In this document: one piece after another, positions 28,772 through 37,580 of the stretch | Position numbering within the stretch: the first letter of the stretch is position 1 | Layout: every line of letters starts with the position of its first letter | IMG/VR virus record: IMGVR_UViG_3300020445_000007 | Coordinates: 1 to 44,194 of that record | Direction: 5' to 3' (one strand) | DNA: 44,194 nucleotides | Origin: a virus | Notes under the pieces: model-generated | Seen by the model: the letters and a program-made list of their open reading frames with translations, nothing else | Database searches by the model: none | Told to the model about the DNA's origin: nothing | Translations under genes and position numbers: made by a program

Positions 28772-28948
28772 CTAGGATGTGTAGATTGTCTCATCTGGTG
28801 CCATATCCCTACAGACCTCCAGAACACGGAGAAAACTTTCGTAATCGTCAGAACAGTCAACTGTTTTGCACGTACCTTCATCACTCCATATATGGAATGA
28901 TCTGGTCTGGACATCAACAACCACCTTGTTCAAGTAGGTATCAGACAT
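28772..28948 (-). CDS. Conserved small cyanophage-type protein, 58 aa, unknown
   Basis: ATG at 28946-28948 and TAG at 28772-28774 give 58 residues: it begins MSDTYLNKVVVDVQTRSFHI, continues WSDEGTCKTVDC and ends with a helix (FLRVLEVCRDMAPDET). I believe similar short proteins occur in cyanomyoviruses, but cannot verify it here. It has three Cys and a likely beta-beta-alpha plan. A sigma70-like promoter lies just upstream and a strong intrinsic terminator just downstream, so it is probably a separate unit. A longer antisense or shifted reading of the same stretch is a shadow. Function unknown. Confidence 0.75.
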   Translation of the reverse strand: MSDTYLNKVVVDVQTRSFHIWSDEGTCKTVDCSDDYESFLRVLEVCRDMAPDETIYTS

Positions 28949-28970
28949 AATGCTTACGCATAACTGCCTC

Positions 28971-28999
28971 AGTATAGCACAGATGTCAAGTCAATTCAA
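28971..28999 (-). promoter_or_regulatory. Sigma70-like promoter before the 58-aa gene
   Basis: TTGAAT (28994-28999), a 17-nt spacer and TATACT (28971-28976) form a near-consensus host-type promoter 22 nt before the 58-aa gene's ATG, mostly in a 42-nt gap. No late box is present here, suggesting early or host-polymerase expression. Confidence 0.5.
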
Positions 29000-29890
29000 G
29001 AAAACCGTCGCTCCTGCAATAGTTACGTTAGCAGATGCTGTTATGGTTGCGTTAACACCTGCTGCCATAGTAATGGTTCCAGCACCTGCGGTGTTGACAA
29101 CGTTACCTGCTGCTACGTTAGTTATCTTGTTACCTACTGTAACAGTGGTTACATCATTACCTATCATTACTTTTTCAGTCCTACCTGTACCACCCATCAT
29201 ACCTATAATACTCTGGTATGCTGCGGTTTGGCCTGCCATTGCTGGTAGTGGTGGAACTGGGATCTTACCACCCACAGAATAACTGTCTCTACCACCAATA
29301 GTAGTGAGTTGATCACCTGCAATAGTATTAATCATATGACCCTTACTAGTGATCCAGAATGTACCTCTAGGATCAGTCATAGACAGAGTTCTCTCTCCGT
29401 GAATCTCATCTGTAACAGGACCACTAACAGTACTCTTCTTCATATCAGTGTTCTCTTCTATCCTAGGAGTGTCAATGGATAGTTTTGCCTTAGCACCTAA
29501 ACCTATTGCTTGGTTAGCGTGTATCTCTACGTTCTTACTCGACTGAATTAAAATATTACCCTCTGCTCCTAACTTAAGATCTCCTACTGCGTGAGCATCA
29601 ATGTCTCCTTTACATTCAAGTTTAGTATCACCCATTACTTCTATGTCAGCATTCTGACGAACTTTAACCATAGCATCACCCCAGACACTAACCTTTAACT
29701 TACCTCCATTCTTATTGTCGGCAGGTACTTTAACAGCAGCTATCTGTACCGATCCATCAGAGTCAAGGAAGATATGATGACCATCCTTGTGTCTGATGAT
29801 CATATACGCATCATCTTCAGCATCACATTCTTGTTTGATGTGACCAGCTCTTGATACGTATGTTTGGGTATTATTCTGGTCGTAAGCCAT
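28991..29890 (-). CDS. Baseplate needle-like beta-helix protein (gp5 C-terminal-like)
   Basis: 299 aa from the ATG at 29888-29890, chosen because it forms a TAATG overlap with the gp5 stop; an ATG 9 nt earlier would lie inside gp5. The sequence is a run of short strands of the VgrG/gp5C beta-helix type: HIFLDSDGSVQIAA, KVSVWGDAMVKVRQNADIEV, GDTKLECKGDIDAHAVGDLK, LGAEGNILIQSSKNVEIHAN. The C-terminus (TVTVGNKITNVAAGNVVN, TITASANVTIAGATVFLN) continues the 8-residue rhythm. In T4 this needle is the C-terminal part of gp5; here it is a separate gene directly after the hub. Probably a trimeric membrane-piercing spike. Confidence 0.8.
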   Translation of the reverse strand: MAYDQNNTQTYVSRAGHIKQECDAEDDAYMIIRHKDGHHIFLDSDGSVQIAAVKVPADNKNGGKLKVSVWGDAMVKVRQNADIEVMGDTKLECKGDIDAHAVGDLKLGAEGNILIQSSKNVEIHANQAIGLGAKAKLSIDTPRIEENTDMKKSTVSGPVTDEIHGERTLSMTDPRGTFWITSKGHMINTIAGDQLTTIGGRDSYSVGGKIPVPPLPAMAGQTAAYQSIIGMMGGTGRTEKVMIGNDVTTVTVGNKITNVAAGNVVNTAGAGTITMAAGVNATITASANVTIAGATVFLN

Positions 29891-32800
29891 TAGGGACAAT
29901 CAACATAGTTAGCAGGATCTTTAGCAAGTCCTTGAAGAATGAGGTTAGACTCTTCAGCAGGGACACACTGTAAATCAGCTTTTGCCTTTGCTCCGAATCC
30001 ACCACCACCATATATTTGTATGGTTGGTGTAGTTTTGTACGTCATATCCTTTCGGATCAGTTCAACACCAGTAACATATCCTCCTGCTGCTATTGTAGCA
30101 CGTGCTACACCACTTATACCATCAACTAAAACTCTTGGTGGTGTCTTATACAATCCACCAACGTTGGTAAGGAAAACACCAACTAACTGACAAACTACAT
30201 TTTCTGGTCTCTTCTTACCAGTATATCCATAGCCAGGATTAATTACTCTCACTCTTGTTAGATATCCTTCACTATTAATAATAGGTTCAACATAAGCACC
30301 GTAACCTACATTACTTTCCAAAGTAATAAATGGTCTATCAACATATCTACGACCTGATCTCTTAACCTCAATGTCTATGATACCACCACGAGTATCATCT
30401 ATGATTGGGAAATCAAATTCTGGTTCATCATCATATTCTGGTTCATCTGTCTCACCTTCTGACGGGGTGCCATCTGGAACTTTAATGACAACAGTAGCAG
30501 TAGAACCGTAGTCATCTATACTGAATACCATATTCTCTTGCTGTTCTATAGTATTATCTTCTAGAACATCTATAGCAATGGTAGACTTATTGTTCTCAAC
30601 GTATAGGTTACCCTCTAAAGGTTGTCGAATATCTGTCTGAGTAATATTAGTACCAAAGATACTATAAGGTAGTAGTTCTCCGTTATCAAAATTAGTAGTT
30701 ACTACATTAAATGTTACCGTCTCTCCTTCATCTATTATAGTCTTGTCTGGTGTAATCTTAACAGTCCTAGTGCTAGGATCAGGAACTGACTGTATTGAAT
30801 CAAGTACAGCAACACCTACAGATGTGCTGAGATTATTTAACTCTAGGTATAATTGTTCAGCAACACTGTTAGTATCTTCTACGATACCATCATCCATCAG
30901 CTTAACAGTGACCTCTGCCTTACTATTATCAACCTTAAAACTTCTAGTCAAGTCATCTGCTTGAGTGACCCAACTCTTCACACCACCCTCAATAATATAT
31001 TCGATGTCACCATATACAATACCCGTAGACTCTCTTCCTAGAGTATAATTTACAACAGTACCATCATCAACATTCTGTGTTGTAAGTCTAAATGTAACCT
31101 CTTCTCCCTCATATACTACCTCTCTAGTAGCAGTCAAATGATAGACAGGATTAGTTAAGTTAAGTGCAGGTGTAGATGATCCACTTCCAATGTCAGGGAC
31201 AGTGAGTGTAGGAATATTTGTTATTGCTTGTGGATCCTTCATCCAGATACGTGCAATAGGTTTCAATACCTTGCCGCATCCATCGTGATCCATACGCAAG
31301 AAGAAATATTTCGATCCATCTTTAACACCATTGTTAAGTGTCTTAACTTCAACAATCTTCTCTGTCTCTCCAATACCAAATCCTATGAAACCATTAACAG
31401 GACAGTAATCTTCTGTTGCTTTAGCAGTTCCGTCTTGTGTATAGTATGTAATAGAGCTAGTAGTTGTTGTGTCTCCACCTCTAGTAATCCTAATGTATGC
31501 TATGTCTCCCTCCTGTACTGCTGAAATCTCTGGGATATCAACAACCTTAAAGGTTCTAGCATTACATATCGCTGCTGCTATATCCTCGTAATCTATTCCG
31601 TCTGTACCTCCATTAGTACCAGAACCAGGAGTAGTACCAGTACCTGTTGTACCTCCATCAGTACCAGCGCCAGGTATTGTTGGACCCCATATATTAACTT
31701 CTGTCGTTGGTTCTGGATCTGTAGTAGCATCACCACAATAAGAATCAATAGGAAGATGATTACCTGTCTCTAAATCTGCTAGTAATTCATCAAGACTATT
31801 AAATCCTCCCTTAAGTCCTTCAAGTGAACCATTCTTTGAACTAACCTTAGCTGGTTTTGAACACTTCTTCTTACCACTACAAGAAATGCCTAACATCTTC
31901 ATAATATTTGCTAGTCCACCACCAATAATATCTACAGCACCACCAATAGCTCCAAGTACTTTAGATATACCACCAAACAATCCATCAATCATCCCTGAAA
32001 TCTCACCAAGGACATTACCAAAGATAGCGTCAGCAAATCTCTTAACCTGACAAGCACTCCAGTTAATAATGTTGCCAACATATCCCATTAGGATATTCTC
32101 AGCAAAGTTTTCAATCCTACCACTGATGTCCATCATTGAACATCCTAAACGCTCCAGCATCTTCTGGAACCACTCGGTAACAGTTGTCAATATACCAGGA
32201 AGAGGAGCTAGAAGTGCCTTCATCAATGCTTTCACTGCTTTACGCAGCATATTCATCATCTCACCCATAATGCGAGACATAGCAGCATTCATTATCTTCT
32301 TGACTCTGCTGATATATCCCTTAGCAATACTCTGTATCTCAAACAGACCACCAGTATACTTACTGATATAATACGAACCTATGTTACCATTCGTATGCTG
32401 TAGAGTAGCAAAGAACTCTGACAATACATTCTCTATTTGTGAGGATGGACTCTCTGGACAGTCTACTGAAGCACGTGTAACCTCAAACACTCCTCCTTGG
32501 TTAGCAGGTGATGCTTCATCTCTAATTCCATTAAGACCATCCGATGCACTAGATGTACCTAATCTACCAAGAGGTTTAGTACCACCATCAACACATTGGT
32601 CTTGACTGGTATGAACACGTGGATTAGGATCATTACCTTTCTCTAAGTCCTGATTAACAGTCTTAGTTAATGGAATCGGTTCCTTACCTGTTGCTATCGG
32701 TTCTTCATCTGTAGCACAAGCAACACCTGAATCCATTACACCCACAACCACAGGGTTGTCGGTATCTCCTTGTATGAGTTTAATTAGGACTGGATCACCC

Positions 32801-33048
32801 ACCTGCATATTATGACTTGATGCAGATGTATGTGCTCCACCAGAATGAGTGACAGGCATCAATACCCTCGACCAAGGTAAATCCTTAGTCGGAGGGATGC
32901 CTATCCTAGACTCACCTTCACCTTCATACTCGTGGATACCAATGATCCTAACCTTGACTCTACCAGAGCCTTTGGGATCATCTATATCCTCTACGTATGC
33001 CTCGTGTAGGTCAAACGCCTTATCATTAGTAGTCCTATTACTTCCCAT
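29890..33048 (-). CDS. gp5: Baseplate hub gp5-like, OB fold with Calx-beta and GxGY domains
   Basis: 1052 aa against 575 in T4. Residues about 10-110 are the gp5/VgrG OB fold (EAYVEDIDDPKGSGRVKVRI, PWSRVLMPVTH, VGDPVLIKLIQGDTDNPVVV). About 205-400 is amphipathic and hydrophobic. About 500-600 is a Calx-beta-like domain (YYTQDGTAKATEDYCPVNGF, IGFGIGETEKIVEV), followed by one or two related but weaker repeats to about 850. About 880-1040 are GxGY repeats also found in gp53 and the giant protein. No T4-type lysozyme motif is visible. It starts in a TAATG overlap with CP12 and ends in one with the needle gene. It should form the centre of the baseplate with the gp27-like protein. Confidence 0.85.
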   Translation of the reverse strand: MGSNRTTNDKAFDLHEAYVEDIDDPKGSGRVKVRIIGIHEYEGEGESRIGIPPTKDLPWSRVLMPVTHSGGAHTSASSHNMQVGDPVLIKLIQGDTDNPVVVGVMDSGVACATDEEPIATGKEPIPLTKTVNQDLEKGNDPNPRVHTSQDQCVDGGTKPLGRLGTSSASDGLNGIRDEASPANQGGVFEVTRASVDCPESPSSQIENVLSEFFATLQHTNGNIGSYYISKYTGGLFEIQSIAKGYISRVKKIMNAAMSRIMGEMMNMLRKAVKALMKALLAPLPGILTTVTEWFQKMLERLGCSMMDISGRIENFAENILMGYVGNIINWSACQVKRFADAIFGNVLGEISGMIDGLFGGISKVLGAIGGAVDIIGGGLANIMKMLGISCSGKKKCSKPAKVSSKNGSLEGLKGGFNSLDELLADLETGNHLPIDSYCGDATTDPEPTTEVNIWGPTIPGAGTDGGTTGTGTTPGSGTNGGTDGIDYEDIAAAICNARTFKVVDIPEISAVQEGDIAYIRITRGGDTTTTSSITYYTQDGTAKATEDYCPVNGFIGFGIGETEKIVEVKTLNNGVKDGSKYFFLRMDHDGCGKVLKPIARIWMKDPQAITNIPTLTVPDIGSGSSTPALNLTNPVYHLTATREVVYEGEEVTFRLTTQNVDDGTVVNYTLGRESTGIVYGDIEYIIEGGVKSWVTQADDLTRSFKVDNSKAEVTVKLMDDGIVEDTNSVAEQLYLELNNLSTSVGVAVLDSIQSVPDPSTRTVKITPDKTIIDEGETVTFNVVTTNFDNGELLPYSIFGTNITQTDIRQPLEGNLYVENNKSTIAIDVLEDNTIEQQENMVFSIDDYGSTATVVIKVPDGTPSEGETDEPEYDDEPEFDFPIIDDTRGGIIDIEVKRSGRRYVDRPFITLESNVGYGAYVEPIINSEGYLTRVRVINPGYGYTGKKRPENVVCQLVGVFLTNVGGLYKTPPRVLVDGISGVARATIAAGGYVTGVELIRKDMTYKTTPTIQIYGGGGFGAKAKADLQCVPAEESNLILQGLAKDPANYVDCP

Positions 33049-33275
33049 TAGTCATCATATACCAAGCACTCGGGCTCATCTGGGTGCATTTCACAGAAGA
33101 GTTCGATGGCATTAGGATCGTGATGATCTCCTGCTTCAATCTCATCGTGGTGATGCTCTCTATACACCTCCAACTCGTGTAACTCTTCGTTGATGTGCCT
33201 ACGTGATGCAGCACTAGTCTGAGGATCATCCAAGATGTCCCTGTCTTTCTTAATGTGTTCTTCGATAGTTGTCAT
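33048..33275 (-). CDS. cp12: CP12-like Calvin-cycle regulator
   Basis: 75 aa. The C-terminus (HDPNAIELFCEMHPDEPECL, then VYDD) matches the CP12 C-terminal signature: E-L-x-C, a Pro in the loop, E-C, then V-Y-D-D, with C61 and C70 nine residues apart as in CP12. The N-terminus (TIEEHIKKDRDIL, RRHINEELHELEVY) is a charged helical region like marine cyanobacterial CP12, and lacks the N-terminal Cys pair, as some relatives do. CP12 binds GAPDH and phosphoribulokinase and turns off carbon fixation; cyanophages carry it to divert host carbon. Here a late-type box lies just upstream, and its stop overlaps the gp5 start, so it is apparently expressed with the baseplate hub. Confidence 0.75.
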   Translation of the reverse strand: MTTIEEHIKKDRDILDDPQTSAASRRHINEELHELEVYREHHHDEIEAGDHHDPNAIELFCEMHPDEPECLVYDD

Positions 33276-33297
33276 AAGAATAATGCTTACGATATGG

Positions 33298-33519
33298 TTA
33301 TTTAGTGCCGAGATTAGTTACTTCTACATCCGATCTACGGTTAGTGTCGGTTGAATCATAACTCTCTAGCTTTTGTTTCATCTGTTCTAATACCAGAGCC
33401 AGTTGTCCATACAACTTCGCTCTCATATTTTCATCTTCTTCTACTTTTATTTTCTCAAGGATAGTGTAAGCACCTTGAGTTATTTCTGGTGGATATTGAT
33501 CCAAAAACGAAGTGTCCAT
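33298..33519 (-). CDS. Small helical protein, 73 aa, unknown
   Basis: 73 aa, acidic and mostly helical: a middle helix (YTILEKIKVEEDENMRAKLY) leads into GQLALVLEQMKQKLESYD, a possible coiled coil, and then a polar tail ending NLGTK. It lies 3 nt after the gp27-like gene, so it is probably co-translated with it. Its TAA stop is inside the late-promoter-like box for the CP12-gp5 unit. No family recognised. Position between two hub genes suggests a small hub or chaperone factor, which is inference only. Confidence 0.65.
   Translation of the reverse strand: MDTSFLDQYPPEITQGAYTILEKIKVEEDENMRAKLYGQLALVLEQMKQKLESYDSTDTNRRSDVEVTNLGTK
33299..33306 (-). promoter_or_regulatory. Late-promoter-like box ACTAAATA before cp12-gp5
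   Basis: ACTAAATA overlaps the TAA stop of the 73-aa gene and lies 24 nt before the cp12 ATG. The stretch CGTAAGCATTAT between box and gene also occurs just before the 58-aa gene at 28948. Confidence 0.5.
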
Positions 33520-33522
33520 AGG

Positions 33523-34893
33523 TTAGCAATTTTTGTTGATAGTATCCCTAACTAGGGTTGCAGCAGTCCAGCACTCCTTCTTAGGTACCATAGAAAAGTA
33601 TTGACATAATCTATAGATGAGGTAATGCCCACTCAATTCTTTATCATAACTATCTACTGATGTTTTATGATCTGGTCTTGAGTCACGGAGATAGAGTTTA
33701 ATCTTATCCCCTGCGTGCAGGTATTGATTACCAGGAACTGTGATGTTAGCTGTGGTCAGTTGCATTGTAGCACGTCTTGCCTTATATTGCACGATTGTTT
33801 CCTCATCCCAATCTTGGTAGGTAGCAGACTGACTGTTAGTTTCAGTGGCCAACTGACCTGGATCTGCTTTCTCCTCATCGTCGTGGAAGTTCTCGTGACT
33901 TATCTCCAACTTGAATGTCTTGTTTGCCTTACCTGCTGACATAAACTCCTTAAGAAGCTTACTTCTTTCCCAAGGTGCAGACCCCTCTGTCTTAGCAATA
34001 TGTCCCCACCTATCCCAGTATTCACTAATATTCCATAGTTTCTTAGTATATTTCTTAGTGTCTGTATTATATACGATAGCATTAGCAAGGAAGACACCAT
34101 CATCACACATCTTCTTACAGTTTCCTCTATCAGTGACTGAGAAATTACCTATGATTAACTGTGCTGGCATATCCAAACTCACTGCCTCTGATGCTTGGTA
34201 GTATGAGTACTCAGCATCTGCTCCATTATGTGCACCACCTACAGCAAGTAAACTATCAATAGACTTGAACTTAACCTTGTATGTGTTGGAGTCTGACATA
34301 TTCTTCTTGGTTCCCCAACAAAAATACCCACAAGTATTCATAGTCTTACCAGATGCAGGTATAGACTGCGAACATATATCATAGACAACATCTTTTAATG
34401 GTTTCTTTGATGCTGTTACTATTAATGGATTAAAAGGTGCGTTACCATCACCCTCAATTTGAGGTTCAAACTCAGCATCTGCAAATACTTTCTGCAATAT
34501 CTCATAACCATTTCCTTTATAAGAGTCAGTAGCTTTCCACTTTGACATAGCAATTGACTCAGTACTAACAAGAGAACAGGTATATATTTTACCATCCTCT
34601 CCTGCTGAATCAGTCTGTATCTTCTCAACATTACCGTGGAAGATCATATTGTCATCATCAGTATGAGCACTAGTCATATAGGCTATCGATACTACATCTC
34701 CCTCAGATACATTAATGTTCTGCTTATTATCAGCAAACTTTATTACTGCTACTGGATTCAATCTAGTAAGATCTTCAAAGTACTTGAAGGTCATTAGATT
34801 ATTTCTAAGGTCAATCAACCTATTATTACCCAGTTGAATCTTACAGACAGTTAGATGCCAATCAGTAGCAGAACGATTATCAGTAGTTGCCAT
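33523..34893 (-). CDS. Putative baseplate hub protein, gp27-like
   Basis: 456 aa. Beta-rich with no signal peptide. The opening (WHLTVCKIQLGNNRLIDLRN, then FKYFEDLTRLNPVAVIKFAD) and FHGNVEKIQTD, IYTCSLVSTESI and GYEILQKVF resemble the plan of hub proteins of the gp27/VgrG-N/gpD type: a tube-like domain, then a region describing a second tube-like domain. The C-terminal part (NQYLHAGDKIKLYLRD, SGHYLIYRLCQYFS) fits the same plan. It lies between the tape-measure-like gene and the CP12-gp5 unit, where a gp27 equivalent is expected. Assignment is by position and fold pattern, not clear identity to T4 gp27. Confidence 0.6.
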   Translation of the reverse strand: MATTDNRSATDWHLTVCKIQLGNNRLIDLRNNLMTFKYFEDLTRLNPVAVIKFADNKQNINVSEGDVVSIAYMTSAHTDDDNMIFHGNVEKIQTDSAGEDGKIYTCSLVSTESIAMSKWKATDSYKGNGYEILQKVFADAEFEPQIEGDGNAPFNPLIVTASKKPLKDVVYDICSQSIPASGKTMNTCGYFCWGTKKNMSDSNTYKVKFKSIDSLLAVGGAHNGADAEYSYYQASEAVSLDMPAQLIIGNFSVTDRGNCKKMCDDGVFLANAIVYNTDTKKYTKKLWNISEYWDRWGHIAKTEGSAPWERSKLLKEFMSAGKANKTFKLEISHENFHDDEEKADPGQLATETNSQSATYQDWDEETIVQYKARRATMQLTTANITVPGNQYLHAGDKIKLYLRDSRPDHKTSVDSYDKELSGHYLIYRLCQYFSMVPKKECWTAATLVRDTINKNC

Positions 34894-34895
34894 AG

Positions 34896-37580
34896 TTAAT
34901 TAACGCTATGGGGGAACACAATTCCACCATCATCTATAGATGACTCTGTATTTATTATAATACCCGAAGCCCACGGTGGTATATCATAACTATTTCCAGC
35001 ACTATTTCCACCACTCATTCCACTACCACCAGTCAATCCTGCTCCAGCATTAGTTGATTGTAACATAGTACTGATAGCCGCTGCTTGATCCGAACCATTC
35101 GATGTATTCGGTGTTATCTTCGCACCATTATTAGTTGTCTGGGAAGCACTTACATTAGTGTTTGTAGATGATGATGACGTAGACATATTTGCTGTTGCTG
35201 ATGCAACCTTTTCAAAAGGTGTCTGCAATGAATATCCAAATTCTCTTGGGTCTTTAAGACTAGGACCACCACGTCCAACGTCTGCTTCTACAGTACCAAT
35301 CTCCCAATGTAAGTGTGGTGCACTAGAAGTACCTGTATTACCCATCTTACCAGCAAATGTACCACCAGGGAACATCTTACCTTGTTCAAGTGGTGATTTG
35401 TTCTGCATATGACCATACAAATGGGTCAATCCATCATTCTGAGTGGTAAAGGTAATGTAATTACCATACCCATTAGGATCCAGTCCATTACTTGTTATCT
35501 TAGCCTTATTAGGAAGGAACATAGGTTGTCCTCCCTTATCACCAGCAAATCCTATGTCAATACCTTGATGGTTAGGTCTACTTGCTGTCTTACGTCCGTG
35601 TGTGAGTACTGCTGTCTCGTTTGTTGGTTTAGCAATATCGCCACCACCAATACCCGTAGCAGTACCTCCACCAAGGATTAATCCTGGAGAACCACCACCT
35701 TGTCCTTCTGCACGATCTTTTCTACCCTGTTCTGTTGGAAGAGCAGTGTTAGTATTGTCAACGAAACTATTAATATTACCCAGAACATCACCACTCATAG
35801 CCTCACCGAAACCAGCTAGCATACCCTTCAGAGCTTTTGATCCAGGTACCCAATCAGGTATCCTATTAATAATCCCACCTAGCAAACTCCCTATACCTTT
35901 AACAAGCCAGACTAGACCCTCAACTACTTTACCTATAATCTGTACGGCCCATTGGATGGTTTTCAATGCCATCTGTAGTATTGGTACTAGAGTTTTGATT
36001 AATATCTTAGCAATGATACCAATAATTCTACCAATATTCTTTATAGCAGTGATGAATCCTCCACCACTATCATCACCACCAATACCAAATGACTTAGCCA
36101 CACCATTCAATGCATCACCAATACCTGTGGTCATTTCTTTCCAAACATTCAGCACAGGTCTGAAGGTCTCACCCCAATCAAATCCTTTAAAGACTGAACC
36201 AATACCCTCACCTAAAAACTTACCTAAGTTCTCACCTAACCAAGCACCAAGAGCAGCACCAATAGGACCAGCAATTGCGAAACCTAAAGCAGTACCAGCA
36301 CCAGCACCTAGACCAGCACCTACAGATCTACTAACAATCTTATTCTTATCCTTACTTAACGTACCATTTTTTAAGTTTGCATTGATGTCCTCGTCAGTCA
36401 TCATTGGATTCTCTTTACGCAAACGTTCCATCTCTTCATCGTTTGCTTCCATCGCACCGAAACCAGCACTAAGTAATGATCCAAGGATAGGAATCCTCTT
36501 CATTCCTTGACTAGTTGCCTTCAGTCCTCCTCCTATTACTTTCCTACTAGTATTAAGTCCTCCACTAATACCCTTAAACCCTTGGTATATACCTTTAGGT
36601 GCAGCTTGAAGACCTTTACCTAGGTTTTGTATACCACCCGACAACATTCCCTTAGAAAGGTTCTTCAACTGAAGACCTATACCTTTCAAACCATCAGTAA
36701 TATTCTTTAACCTTATATTTTTAAGACCCTTAAAGAAATTTCCAATAGATTTAAGAGCATCATCTAAACCACCTCCTTTCCTAAGGAATTTGTTAAGACC
36801 AGGTGCTGTATAATTCTGTGCATCAAAACCTGACTTAAACTGATTGAACATACCACCCTTAGGACCAAGGGTATTACGAAGTCCAAGTCTTGCCCCAAGT
36901 GGTAACCTAGGACCAGTAAAAGGAGTAGCTAAACTGGTACCAAGATTCTCTATGCTCTTACCAGTAGCCTTAATACCTTTTAATACAGGTACACTAGCTG
37001 CTCTCCTGAGTCTACGAATGCCACTTGTCTGATCACCAAGATCGAACCCTCTCCTAAGAATATTCTTACCTAATGCACCAGCCTTCTGACCTTTATTCCA
37101 TTGCGTAAAACCCATCGCAACTGGACGGGTATCAAAATCACTAAACCCATCAATTGATGGAGTAAATTTATCCCATACTTCATTAACTTTCGCAAGTGTT
37201 CCTCTTGCTTTCTCGTCTAATTTCTGTGTAAATCTTCTTAAGAGTTCAGGACCAAAGAGAGCTGCCAGCAAAGCAGCATCCATAACACCTAAACCTCCTG
37301 TCCCTATACCCTTACCACCAGCACTTCTTATTAAACCTGGACCACCACCAGACTGTCTTTCTATTCCAGTTTCTTGACGAGCAAAGGCTTGCGACCGTAA
37401 ATTCTTCTGCTCAAAAACAAAATACTGTTTGTTTAACTTTAACTGCTCTGTCTGTATATTAACAAGGTCAGACAACAGACTATTCGTAATCATATGCTGC
37501 TTCAAAGAAGCTGCAGAAATTGAATCATTATCGTTGCCAATAATGTTCGGTGCTTTCTGTTCTCTAGATTCGGGTGCCAT
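34896..37580 (-). CDS. Tape-measure-like protein with C-terminal M23 peptidase
   Basis: 894 aa. The N-terminal two thirds are Lys/Gly-rich amphipathic helices; about 425-580 is strongly hydrophobic (GFAIAGPIGAALGAWLGENL, IIGIIAKILIKTLVPILQMA), as in tape-measure proteins. About 665-775 is a LytM/M23 metallopeptidase: H671-x3-D675 (NHQGIDIG), H720/H724 (HLYGHM) and H756-x-H758 (HLHWE), the full zinc-ligand set. The tail is Ser/Asn-rich. It directly follows the gp26-like gene and the 58-aa ORF, the standard chaperone/tape-measure order, and its start is in a TAATG overlap. Likely sets tail length and cuts peptidoglycan during entry. T4 gp29 (590 aa) lacks this peptidase. Confidence 0.75.
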   Translation of the reverse strand: MAPESREQKAPNIIGNDNDSISAASLKQHMITNSLLSDLVNIQTEQLKLNKQYFVFEQKNLRSQAFARQETGIERQSGGGPGLIRSAGGKGIGTGGLGVMDAALLAALFGPELLRRFTQKLDEKARGTLAKVNEVWDKFTPSIDGFSDFDTRPVAMGFTQWNKGQKAGALGKNILRRGFDLGDQTSGIRRLRRAASVPVLKGIKATGKSIENLGTSLATPFTGPRLPLGARLGLRNTLGPKGGMFNQFKSGFDAQNYTAPGLNKFLRKGGGLDDALKSIGNFFKGLKNIRLKNITDGLKGIGLQLKNLSKGMLSGGIQNLGKGLQAAPKGIYQGFKGISGGLNTSRKVIGGGLKATSQGMKRIPILGSLLSAGFGAMEANDEEMERLRKENPMMTDEDINANLKNGTLSKDKNKIVSRSVGAGLGAGAGTALGFAIAGPIGAALGAWLGENLGKFLGEGIGSVFKGFDWGETFRPVLNVWKEMTTGIGDALNGVAKSFGIGGDDSGGGFITAIKNIGRIIGIIAKILIKTLVPILQMALKTIQWAVQIIGKVVEGLVWLVKGIGSLLGGIINRIPDWVPGSKALKGMLAGFGEAMSGDVLGNINSFVDNTNTALPTEQGRKDRAEGQGGGSPGLILGGGTATGIGGGDIAKPTNETAVLTHGRKTASRPNHQGIDIGFAGDKGGQPMFLPNKAKITSNGLDPNGYGNYITFTTQNDGLTHLYGHMQNKSPLEQGKMFPGGTFAGKMGNTGTSSAPHLHWEIGTVEADVGRGGPSLKDPREFGYSLQTPFEKVASATANMSTSSSSTNTNVSASQTTNNGAKITPNTSNGSDQAAAISTMLQSTNAGAGLTGGSGMSGGNSAGNSYDIPPWASGIIINTESSIDDGGIVFPHSVN
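34949..34956 (-). promoter_or_regulatory. Late-promoter-like box AATAAATA
   Basis: AATAAATA (7 of 8) lies within the last codons of the tape-measure gene, 56 nt before the gp27-like ATG. Being coding, it may be chance. Confidence 0.35.

Noticed and set aside
28669-28920. 83-aa minus-strand frame overlapping the 58-aa gene
   Set aside because: It runs through the terminator and covers the better supported 58-aa frame, which has a promoter and a protein-like composition.
35602-36510. 302-aa open frame on the plus strand opposite the tape-measure gene
   Set aside because: Pro/Ser/Ile-rich composition is the complement of the Gly/Lys-rich tape measure; no ribosome binding site or family pattern.
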